This document shows, piece by piece, positions 47,844 to 55,200 of a DNA stretch of 64,000 nt; within the stretch, counting starts at the first letter, position 1, and every line of letters begins with the position of its first letter. The notes below the pieces were generated by a model, which saw only the letters and a program-made list of their open reading frames with translations, was not told the origin of the DNA and ran no database searches. The stretch is from the NCBI RefSeq assembly GCF_001662305.1, contig NZ_BDEP01000017.1, positions 186,001 to 250,000 of the forward strand. The letters are read 5' to 3'. A program made the position numbers and the translations under genes. This DNA comes from Halomonas caseinilytica (lineage in GTDB: Bacteria; Pseudomonadota; Gammaproteobacteria; Pseudomonadales; Halomonadaceae).

Positions 47844-48002
47844 ATGGACATCATCCGTATCATTCTCGCCATCATCTTGCCGCCGGTCGGCGTCTTCCTT
47901 CAGGTTGGCCTTGGCCTGCACTTCTGGGTGAACATCCTGCTGACGATCCTGGGATACATTCCAGGTATCGTGCATGCCATCTGGATCATCGCGCGACGCT
48001 AG
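47844..48002 (+). CDS. YqaE/Pmp3 family membrane protein (UPF0057)
   Basis: Very small membrane protein of 52 aa with two TM helices. It matches the Pmp3 family almost end to end: IIRIILAIILPPVGVFLQVGLGLHFWVNILLTILGYIPGIVHAIWII. Family members in yeast and plants are induced by salt and cold and affect membrane potential and Na+ tolerance; the bacterial role is less clear. The ATG at 47844 follows GAGGGA. It is below the size of many gene callers' comfort. Confidence 0.88.
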   Translation: MDIIRIILAIILPPVGVFLQVGLGLHFWVNILLTILGYIPGIVHAIWIIARR

Positions 48003-48075
48003 CAAAGAGGACACGCGGCTCCTTCACCGGGGCCGCGGCCTTTCATCACTCGGGCATCAGTCTCGATCGCTCGGT

Positions 48076-48810
48076 TCAGAGCGTCGCCAACGGCCCCAGC
48101 AACGCCTCCGGCAACGGTGCCCCCAGGCGCCGCAGGCCGGCCCACAAGGTCACCTGATTGGCCGTCAGGACCTCACGCCCCACCTCTCGGCACAACGCCG
48201 GACGCAAAGCCAGACTATTGATCGCGGTATCGGGTACCATCAGCAGTCGTGCCGACGGATGTGCCTCGCTGAAGCGACGCACCTCCCCCAGGATATCCGC
48301 CGTGTTGGAATCGGCGGCATAGGGGCAGTCGAGGGCATGGCTGTGCACTACTTCGATACCGCTCTCGCGCAGGAAGGAGACCAGGCGCAGGGTGACATCA
48401 TCGGGATAGGGGCTCAGCAGGTCGAGAGACCGGCAGCCCAGCGCCTCGAAGGCTTCACCGAATGCCAGGGCAGTGCTGATGACCGGCACGCCGAGCGTCT
48501 CTTCCAGCTCATGGACCTGCCGCCACGCCCACGACAGCCCACCGATGAAGCTGCCGCTGGTGCAGGCCCAGACCAAGGCGCCAATGTCATGTCGACGCAC
48601 CAGCGCCTCGCCGGCCGGCTGCAGCCGCTCGGTGGCTCCCAGAGCCAGCAGCGCGGTGGTGGTGTGATGACCATCGCTGGGAATTCCGCCTACCGCGATA
48701 TGCGGCAGACGACTGCCACCCTCGAGGCATTCCGGTGCGTACCATTCATAGTCGTCGGGTCCGTCATCGGGCAACAGGATGCCCAGAGTCGACACGGACG
48801 CTTTCGTCAT
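48076..48810 (-). CDS. Asp/Glu racemase-fold protein (maleate isomerase/EutA-like)
   Basis: Protein of 244 aa of the Asp/Glu/hydantoin racemase superfamily. The first catalytic Cys is kept (Cys83 in VWACTSGSF). The second, usually Cys about 110 residues on, is Asp194 in LLMVPDTAINSL. Such a swap would remove the two-Cys racemisation mechanism and resembles decarboxylase or isomerase variants. Maleate isomerase, arylmalonate decarboxylase and ectoine-utilisation EutA are family options. It lies 18 bases downstream of the CNNM gene on the same strand. Confidence 0.65.
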   Translation of the reverse strand: MTKASVSTLGILLPDDGPDDYEWYAPECLEGGSRLPHIAVGGIPSDGHHTTTALLALGATERLQPAGEALVRRHDIGALVWACTSGSFIGGLSWAWRQVHELEETLGVPVISTALAFGEAFEALGCRSLDLLSPYPDDVTLRLVSFLRESGIEVVHSHALDCPYAADSNTADILGEVRRFSEAHPSARLLMVPDTAINSLALRPALCREVGREVLTANQVTLWAGLRRLGAPLPEALLGPLATL

Positions 48811-48828
48811 TTCCGCCTCCCCGCGCCA

Positions 48829-49878
48829 TCACGACGACGTTTCGGCCGAATCCTCTTTATTGGGGTGACGACGCCGCAGGTTCTTAGTCCATCGCTGCCT
48901 GGCGTACTTGCGCAGGTTGGCGACATTGTCGGTCTCATCGACGATGTCCTGCCCCAGGATCGTCTCGATCACATCTTCCAGCGTGATCAGCCCCAACCAG
49001 GTACCCAGGTCATCATAGACGACACAGAGGTGCTGCTTGTCGGCCACCATCATGCTGAATACGCGCTCGACGCTCTCTTCGGCGGCCACCGATTTGACCG
49101 GATGCATCAGCGACTTCAGCGTTTCCCCATCGTCAGCGTGGTACGTATCTGCCTTATGGACATAGCCCATCGCCTGCTCGCCACCATCCATGACAGGAAA
49201 ACGCGTGAAGGCAGCATTGCCCAGGGCCTCGTCGAACTCCGCCACAGTCATCTGGGGCTTGACGGCCATGCATACCGTACGGGGCGTCATCACGCTTCTC
49301 ACGTCGATCTCATGGAGATTGAGAATGTTGGTGATCACTCGTGCCTCGTCGGCATCCAGAGCGTCCTCTTCGAGCCCGATCTTGGCCAGCGCCTTGATTT
49401 CACCGCGCATGTCGGTGTCATCGCCTTCACGACCTATCCGACGAGTGATCCGCTCGGAGAGCCAGACGAAGGGCTTGAGCAACCAGACCATGGCTTCCAG
49501 CATCGGGGCGATGAAGCCCGTCAGCGGACGCCAGTAGGTGGCACCGATGGTCTTGGGAATGATCTCTGAGGCAATCAGGATGAGTAGCGTCATCACTACC
49601 GAGGCCGCTCCCAGCCAGGCCTCGCCGAACACGACCGTGACCTGGGCACCGACGCCGGTGGCACCGACGGTGTGCGCCACGGTATTGAGCGTCAGAATCG
49701 CCGACAATGGCTGGTCGATGTTCTGCTTCAGGCGTGCCAGCCGACGATGCAACGCTGGCTTGGTATCCCGCAGCTGCGCGACATAGCTCGGTGTCATGGA
49801 GAGCAACGCCGCTTCTAGCAGCGAACAGAGAAAGGAAATACCGATGGCAACAAGGGCAAAGGTAATCAGCAGTATCAT
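48829..49878 (-). CDS. CNNM/HlyC-CorC-type membrane protein with CBS domains
   Basis: Protein of 349 aa. The N-terminal CNNM (DUF21) domain (about 1-190) has ISFLCSLLEAALLSMTPSYVAQL and IASEIIPKTIGA. A CBS pair follows (about 205-325: VRSVMTPRTVCMAV; VYDDLGTWLGLITLEDVIETILG). The C-terminal CorC_HlyC domain is missing, so it is a short form. Relatives take part in Mg2+/Co2+ transport or Na+-coupled efflux. The ATG at 49878 gives MILLITFALVAIG; the in-frame extension to 49929 is hydrophilic. Confidence 0.87.
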   Translation of the reverse strand: MILLITFALVAIGISFLCSLLEAALLSMTPSYVAQLRDTKPALHRRLARLKQNIDQPLSAILTLNTVAHTVGATGVGAQVTVVFGEAWLGAASVVMTLLILIASEIIPKTIGATYWRPLTGFIAPMLEAMVWLLKPFVWLSERITRRIGREGDDTDMRGEIKALAKIGLEEDALDADEARVITNILNLHEIDVRSVMTPRTVCMAVKPQMTVAEFDEALGNAAFTRFPVMDGGEQAMGYVHKADTYHADDGETLKSLMHPVKSVAAEESVERVFSMMVADKQHLCVVYDDLGTWLGLITLEDVIETILGQDIVDETDNVANLRKYARQRWTKNLRRRHPNKEDSAETSS

Positions 49879-50094
49879 GGGGCCTCGAAAGGATCGCCTA
49901 GGAAAGCCACCCAAAGGGTAGCTTCTCAATCATCGCTGATCGCCTGCCACCGGGCAAGCAAGCACCGGCCGGCTGTGACATTCGTTAACGACTGGGATGC
50001 CACATCGGCGTGGACAGCACCGCACTGGTCGACCAGACTAATGATCGCCTATCACTTATATGGCAAGACGACGACAACGGATCAGGAGGATCGC

Positions 50095-50343
50095 ATGGGC
50101 ATCATTTCTTGGATCATTTTCGGCCTCATCGCAGGCATCGCCGCCAAGTTCATCATGCCTGGCAAGGATGGCGGGGGCATCATCATGACCTGCATCCTGG
50201 GCATCATCGGCGCCGTGGTGGGGGGCTGGATCAGCACCCTGCTGGGCATGGGTCAGGTGGACGGCTTCAATATCGGCAGTTTCGTGATCGCCATCATCGG
50301 CGCACTGGTCGTGCTCTTCATCTACAACAAGGTCGTGAAATGA
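50095..50343 (+). CDS. GlsB/YeaQ/YmgE family membrane protein
   Basis: Small membrane protein of 82 aa with three TM helices. Family pattern: MGIISWIIFGLIAGIAAKFI, then MPGKDGGGIIMTCILGIIGAVVGGWI and a final helix ending YNKVVK. It belongs to the transglycosylase-associated protein family (stress-induced, function unclear). The ATG at 50095 follows CAGGAGGA. Single gene with a hairpin after its stop. Confidence 0.9.
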   Translation: MGIISWIIFGLIAGIAAKFIMPGKDGGGIIMTCILGIIGAVVGGWISTLLGMGQVDGFNIGSFVIAIIGALVVLFIYNKVVK

Positions 50344-50350
50344 AACATCT

Positions 50351-50373
50351 GGGCCGGTCATCATGGCCGGCCC
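50351..50373 (+). terminator. Terminator after the GlsB-like gene
   Basis: GGGCCGG (50351-50357) and CCGGCCC (50367-50373) form a 7-bp stem with a 9-base loop, followed by a pyrimidine-rich tail. It lies 7 bases past the stop codon. Confidence 0.6.
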
Positions 50374-50444
50374 GCTTCTCCTCTCTCTTCCCTCTTTCTC
50401 TTCCGTCCTTTCTCTCGCGTCGCATCAGGGTGCCCACGCTCAGC

Positions 50445-52151
50445 TCAGTAGAGCCGTAGGCCCACCTGGGTTACGCGGTTGCCCTCCATCTTGCTCACGA
50501 CCCAGTGGATACCGTGCCAATCGACGTCATCGCCCACCACAGGATGACCGCCGACGCGTAGCGACAGGAATTCTTCCAGCGTCATCTCGTGCTCTCCGGG
50601 ACTCAGCGTCAGCCCGTACGCTTCCGCCAGATCCCCCATGCGCACGTCGCCGGAGAAAGTGAAGGTGCCGAAAAACGCCTTCTCGCGCTTGAGCGTGGCA
50701 TCACCATTGAACAGCTTGTTGAGCGCCGGCAGATCATCGGTGCGGCCAATCACGCAAAGCACGTCGCCACGACACAGACGCGTCGACCCCTTGGGATGCA
50801 GCATCACGCCATCACGGAACAAGGAGGCAATCAAGGCGCCCGAGGGAAAACGCAGCAAACGGATCGGCACGTCCTCCAGATCGCTATTCTCCACCACGTA
50901 GACAAACATCTCGAAGTCATTTTCGGCCTGGATACCGAGCGGCCCCCGTCGGTTGGGCGTGACCATGGGGGGCAGCATCACCTTCATGCGGCGTGCCATC
51001 CACGGCAGAGAGCCCCCCTGGATGAGCAGTGAAAGCAGCACCACCGCAAAGGCGACATTGAAATACAATGAGGCGTTCTCGACGCCCCCGATAACCGGGA
51101 AGATCGCCAGCACGATCGGGACGGCGCCTCGCAGCCCCACCCAGGCGATGAAAACGACCTCGCGCCAGCGAAAACGAAAGAATGGCTTGATGGCCACCAG
51201 CACGGCCAAAGGGCGCGCCACGAAGATCAACCCCAACGCCACCAGGGCAGCCGGCAAGGCATACTCGAGCATCTCGCTGGGCGTGACCAGCAGGCCCAGC
51301 ACCAGGAACAGGCCGATCTGGCTCAGCCAGGCCAGACCATCATGCACCGGAAGAATGAAGTTGAGATGACGCCCCGGCCGGTTGCCGATCATCAGGCCCG
51401 TCAGATAGATCGCCAGGAAGCCACTTCCTCCCAGGGCGGCGCTGACGCCGAAGACACAGAAACCAAGGGCCAATGCCAGCAAGGAGTAGAGGCCCGGCGC
51501 GAGATCCAGCCAGCTCAGCAGGCGCGCACTCACCCAGCCACCGCCGATACCGATGACGATCCCCAGGCCAAACTGCTGGAGGAAGAACAGCCCGGTCTCC
51601 CAGGGACCACCGATATCGCCGACCAGCAGTTCGACCAGCATCAAGGTCAGAAAGATGGCCATCGGGTCGTTGGTACCGGACTCGATCTCCAGCGTCGCCC
51701 CGACCCTTTCATTGAGGTTGATACCGCGGCCCCCCAGCATCGAGAAGACCGCCGCGGCATCAGTGGAGCCGACAATGGCCCCGACCAGCAGGCCCTGTAC
51801 CAGCGTCAGATCGAAGACCAGCATAGCGATGCCACCCACCAGACCGCTGGTCAGGAAGACCCCCAGCGTCGCCAGGCTCAAGGCCGGCTTGAAGCCGACA
51901 CGGAATGTCTTCAGCCGGGTACGGAGCCCGCCATCCAGCAGGATCATCGCCAGGGCGAGATGGCCGATCAGAAAGGCCAGTGCATAGTCATCGAACTGGA
52001 TCCCCAGTACACCTTCCTCGCCGGCCAGCATGCCGAGCCCGAGGAAGATCAGCAGCAGTGGCACGCCAACCAGGGTCGAAAGCCGGCTGGCGAGAACACT
52101 CAAGGCGATGAGAAAGCCACTGAGCAGAAAAAGGGTATTGATCGAATCCAT
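50445..52151 (-). CDS. nhaP2: CPA1-family K+(Na+)/H+ antiporter, NhaP2/CvrA type
   Basis: Inner-membrane antiporter of 568 aa (E. coli CvrA 578). About 12 TM helices form the Na_H_Exchanger domain (1-390), with GSTDAAAVF and the conserved ESGTNDP ion-binding motif. The cytoplasmic part has a TrkA_C (RCK_C) domain (about 400-480; LRFPSGALIASLFRDGVMLHPKG) and a C-terminal CorC_HlyC-like domain. It extrudes K+ or Na+ in exchange for H+ and supports volume regulation at low turgor or high salt. Start 52151. Confidence 0.92.
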   Translation of the reverse strand: MDSINTLFLLSGFLIALSVLASRLSTLVGVPLLLIFLGLGMLAGEEGVLGIQFDDYALAFLIGHLALAMILLDGGLRTRLKTFRVGFKPALSLATLGVFLTSGLVGGIAMLVFDLTLVQGLLVGAIVGSTDAAAVFSMLGGRGINLNERVGATLEIESGTNDPMAIFLTLMLVELLVGDIGGPWETGLFFLQQFGLGIVIGIGGGWVSARLLSWLDLAPGLYSLLALALGFCVFGVSAALGGSGFLAIYLTGLMIGNRPGRHLNFILPVHDGLAWLSQIGLFLVLGLLVTPSEMLEYALPAALVALGLIFVARPLAVLVAIKPFFRFRWREVVFIAWVGLRGAVPIVLAIFPVIGGVENASLYFNVAFAVVLLSLLIQGGSLPWMARRMKVMLPPMVTPNRRGPLGIQAENDFEMFVYVVENSDLEDVPIRLLRFPSGALIASLFRDGVMLHPKGSTRLCRGDVLCVIGRTDDLPALNKLFNGDATLKREKAFFGTFTFSGDVRMGDLAEAYGLTLSPGEHEMTLEEFLSLRVGGHPVVGDDVDWHGIHWVVSKMEGNRVTQVGLRLY

Positions 52152-52399
52152 GCGCCCTACCCCTGGAGATGAAGTTTGATTGTCTCATGACACAGCGAGC
52201 ATCGCGATGGCCTCATACTGGCCAGGCACCGGCCTGCGCCGATAGACTAGCCGGAATCGCTCGCACCGCAGAAAGTCGCCCGTGAAGGCCCGCGGCTGCC
52301 ATCATGGGCGGATCGATTCGGGCTGCCGCCCGCCCCATTGCCGGCCCCAACGATCATTGCGGGACAACCGAGCCGGACGTCACCGCTGGAGTCACTGCC

Positions 52400-53572
52400 A
52401 TGTTCTCATTTCGCCGGTCGTTACTGGCGCTGGGTATCCTGCTGCTTGTCGGCAGCCTGTTTCCCTCCTTGCATGCCATCGGGATGGAGGAAGGCAACGC
52501 CACCGAGCAACGTTATCCGCCATTGAACACCGTCGTCATGGTCCCCGACCTGCCAGCGGTGGCATCGACTGATCCCCTGGAGGCTTACCGTGGCTTGCCC
52601 AGCGGCCCGGCGGTGGACACACCTTCCCATCCCATCGCACCGGCGATCGCCCTAGGGCCGCCAGGCCCCATTGCCCCACCGCCGGTCGACCGGCTCACGG
52701 TCTCGCTGGACTGGTACCCAAGCCCGCGGCACGCTGCCCTGTACGTTGCCAAGGCGCTCGACATGTTCGAGCACCGAGGGCTGGACATCCGGCTGTCGAC
52801 CCCCGCCGACCCGGAGGTGCCAACCAAGCTCCTTGCCGACTCGAGAATCGACCTGGCACTGACTCGCCAACCGCTCCTTCATCGGCAAGTCGATCAAGGC
52901 ATGCCACTGGTCCGTGTCGCCACGCTGGTGGGAGTTCCGCTGACCGCTCTGGTCGTGAGGCGCGATAGCGGCATCGCCTCTCCCGCCGAACTGGCAGGTG
53001 CCCGCATCGGCCATGCCGATCAAGACGCGGAAGCGATACTCCTGCCCGCCATGATCGCCGGCCACGACGTTTCCATGGACAGCATCGACACCCCGAACGT
53101 TCACTATCGCCTCGAACAGGCCATGCTCGAGGGGCGGGTGGACGCCGTGATCGGCGGCATGCGGCACCTGTTGCCCCGCGCCCTGGCCAACGACGGCCTG
53201 GCAACGCGCAGCTTTGCGGTGGAAGACCATGGCATGCCCCGCCACGACGGCCTGATTCTGGTGGCCAATCGCAACAACCTGGCACAGCAGCGTTCAGCCA
53301 TCCGGCGCTTCGTGTCGGCCCTCGAGGAAGCCACGGCATGGATCCTCAAGCACCCTGACGAAAGCTGGCCCTTGCTCATTGCTACCGAACCGACGCTGGA
53401 TACGCCCGTCAACCGCGACGCTTGGCCGGAGATACGAGCGCGCCTGACCCAGACACCCGGTGCCTTGAGCCATGGGCGCTACCAGGATGTCGAATCGTTT
53501 CTCTTCGAAACCGGGCTGATCAAAGAGCGCCAACCCGTGTCGCGTCTCGCCGTGGATATCAGCTCGCCTTGA
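52400..53572 (+). CDS. Orphan NMT1/THI5-like ABC substrate-binding protein
   Basis: Exported protein of 390 aa. A signal peptide (MFSFRRSLLALGILLLVGSLFPSLHA) is followed by a Pro-rich linker of about 85 aa. The NMT1-type binding domain starts at VSLDWYPSPRHAALYVAKALDMFEHRGLDIRLS and includes DLALTRQPLLHR and LVVRRDSGIASPAELAGARIG. Ligands in this family are pyrimidines, thiamine precursors, taurine or nitrate. No permease or ATPase gene is near. The ATG at 52400 was used; upstream frame lacks a signal sequence. Confidence 0.75.
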   Translation: MFSFRRSLLALGILLLVGSLFPSLHAIGMEEGNATEQRYPPLNTVVMVPDLPAVASTDPLEAYRGLPSGPAVDTPSHPIAPAIALGPPGPIAPPPVDRLTVSLDWYPSPRHAALYVAKALDMFEHRGLDIRLSTPADPEVPTKLLADSRIDLALTRQPLLHRQVDQGMPLVRVATLVGVPLTALVVRRDSGIASPAELAGARIGHADQDAEAILLPAMIAGHDVSMDSIDTPNVHYRLEQAMLEGRVDAVIGGMRHLLPRALANDGLATRSFAVEDHGMPRHDGLILVANRNNLAQQRSAIRRFVSALEEATAWILKHPDESWPLLIATEPTLDTPVNRDAWPEIRARLTQTPGALSHGRYQDVESFLFETGLIKERQPVSRLAVDISSP

Positions 53573-53584
53573 GAATCAGCGGCG

Positions 53585-54364
53585 TCAACTCACCTCGTCG
53601 AGAAAGCGATTGACCGCCGCCTGAAACGCCTCGGGCTGCTCGGCATGCAACCAATGTCCGGCCTCCAGGGTCACCAGCTCGGCCTCCGGCAATACCTCGC
53701 GCAGGGCCGGCAGCATCTCGTCGGTCACGTATCGCGAGCGCGAACCGCGCACCACCAACGTCGGCCCCGTGAAAGCCCCTTCCCCGGCCGGCTCGGCCAT
53801 GATGGCATCGTAATCGCCCTCGATCTCGTCGAGTCCGATGCGCAGGCGAAGCCCCCCGGCCTGCTCGTCGCGCTCCAGGTTGGTCGCCAGAAATAGCCGG
53901 GTGGGCCGCTCATCGACATGCTCGGCGAGCAAGGCATCCGCCTCCCCACGCGTGGTCGGCGCCCCGCGCTCGAGGCGCCGCAATCCGGCGAAGATACTGT
54001 CGTGATCGTGGCCATAGGCTCGTGGCGCGATATCGGCGACGATCAGGGACGCCACGCGTGATGGTGCGAGCCGCGCTACGCTGATTACCACCTTGCCTCC
54101 CATGGAATGCCCCAGCAGGTGGGCCTTTTGCACGTCCAGGCGGTCAAGCAGCGCCAGCAGATCTTCGGCCATCGCCTCGTACCCCATGCCCTCGACATGG
54201 GGTGACCGGCCATGATTGCGCAGATCCACGGCAATCACCCGGCGTGACTCGCGCCACTTCTTGATGTGCGAGCGCCAATTGTCGGCACTGCCCAGCAGGC
54301 CGTGAACCACCACCAGCGGCACGCCCTCGCCACCGGTATCGATATGGTTGAGTGCGACGGGCAT
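53585..54364 (-). CDS. ybfF: Alpha/beta hydrolase, YbfF-like esterase
   Basis: Cytoplasmic serine hydrolase of 259 aa. Features: oxyanion loop VVHGLLGSADNW, VDLRNHGRSPH, nucleophile elbow GHSMGG (Ser at about 92), Asp in VADIAPRAY where YbfF has its acid, and His in AGHWLHAEQP. YbfF-type enzymes hydrolyse acyl-CoA or short esters in vitro. The start at 54364 removes an upstream extension with no homology. It lies 26 bases downstream of yhhQ, probably in one transcript. Confidence 0.87.
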   Translation of the reverse strand: MPVALNHIDTGGEGVPLVVVHGLLGSADNWRSHIKKWRESRRVIAVDLRNHGRSPHVEGMGYEAMAEDLLALLDRLDVQKAHLLGHSMGGKVVISVARLAPSRVASLIVADIAPRAYGHDHDSIFAGLRRLERGAPTTRGEADALLAEHVDERPTRLFLATNLERDEQAGGLRLRIGLDEIEGDYDAIMAEPAGEGAFTGPTLVVRGSRSRYVTDEMLPALREVLPEAELVTLEAGHWLHAEQPEAFQAAVNRFLDEVS

Positions 54365-54390
54365 CGAAGTCTCTCCTTGTACGGTTGAAT

Positions 54391-55074
54391 TCAAGAACGA
54401 GCGCGGGCCTGTTCGGGTGTCACATCCTCGCCGCCGGTCATGGCCACCAGACGACGCGTCAACCAGCCGAGCAGAACACCGTACAACGGCAGGAACAGCG
54501 CCAGGCTGATGCCAAGCTTGATGGCATAGTCCACCCAAGCGATTTCGGGCCAGTGGGCCGCCATGAAAGGATCAGGGCTGCGGTGGAAGGCAACCGAGAA
54601 GAAGGCGAAGGTATCGGCCAGATTGCCGAACAGTGTCGACATCGCCGGCGCCACCCACCAGGTCCGCAACTGGCGCAGTCGATCGAATACCGTGACATCC
54701 AGCAACTGGCCAACCACATAGGCCATGAAGCTGGCGAGCGCGATGCGTGCCACGAACAGATCCCACTGGGCCAGCGCCTCGAACCCGGCGAACCCGCCCC
54801 GGGGAAAGACCACCGAGACGACATAGGACACCAGCAACGCCGGGAACATGACCCGAAAGATGATGGCCCGGGCCGGCTCCTTGCCGAACAGCCGCACCGT
54901 GAGGTCGGTGGCAAGAAAGATGAAGGGAAAGCTGAAGGCACCCCAGGTGGTATGCAGGCCAAAAAGGCTGAACGGCAACTGAACGAGATAGTTACTGGCC
55001 GCAATGACCAGAATATGAAAGGCAACCAGCAGGACCAGGCAGCGGCGGGTCTGGGCGGCGGACAACACGAACAT
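54391..55074 (-). CDS. yhhQ: Queuosine precursor transporter YhhQ (DUF165)
   Basis: Inner-membrane protein of 227 aa with six TM helices that imports queuosine precursors such as preQ0/preQ1. YhhQ/DUF165 features: ASNYLVQLPFSLFGLHTTWGAFSFPFIFLATDLTVRLFGKEPARAIIF, ALASFMAYVVGQLLDVTVFDRLRQL, and STLFGNLADTFAFFSVAF. The ATG at 55074 gives MFVLSAAQTRRC; the in-frame extension to 55173 crosses the leader. The AAGG ribosome-binding site is 8 bases before the ATG and lies inside a preQ1-I riboswitch-like element. Confidence 0.9.
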   Translation of the reverse strand: MFVLSAAQTRRCLVLLVAFHILVIAASNYLVQLPFSLFGLHTTWGAFSFPFIFLATDLTVRLFGKEPARAIIFRVMFPALLVSYVVSVVFPRGGFAGFEALAQWDLFVARIALASFMAYVVGQLLDVTVFDRLRQLRTWWVAPAMSTLFGNLADTFAFFSVAFHRSPDPFMAAHWPEIAWVDYAIKLGISLALFLPLYGVLLGWLTRRLVAMTGGEDVTPEQARARS

Positions 55075-55080
55075 CAAGAC

Positions 55081-55114
55081 AACCTTTTTGGCGGGAGGGG
55101 TGAGGGAACCCTCA
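55081..55114 (-). ncRNA. Probable preQ1-I riboswitch
   Basis: On the minus strand, GAGGG opens stem P1, followed by TTCCCTCAC (loop) and closing CCCTC, then CCGCC and an A-rich tail AAAAAGG. The loop CCT can pair with the terminal AGG, giving the H-type pseudoknot of class-I preQ1 riboswitches. The paired AGG is the yhhQ ribosome-binding site, so ligand would block translation. The downstream gene is a preQ transporter, a known regulon member. Caveat: the first 14 bases are themselves a near-perfect palindrome and could be a plain hairpin. Confidence 0.55.
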
Positions 55115-55200
55115 TGGTGATGGGCAAGCCGGGACAGCGGCGCGACGCACGCATTATACGCACCTGCCGGCACCCGGCCAAATGCCGTGCCCAGTGCCGT

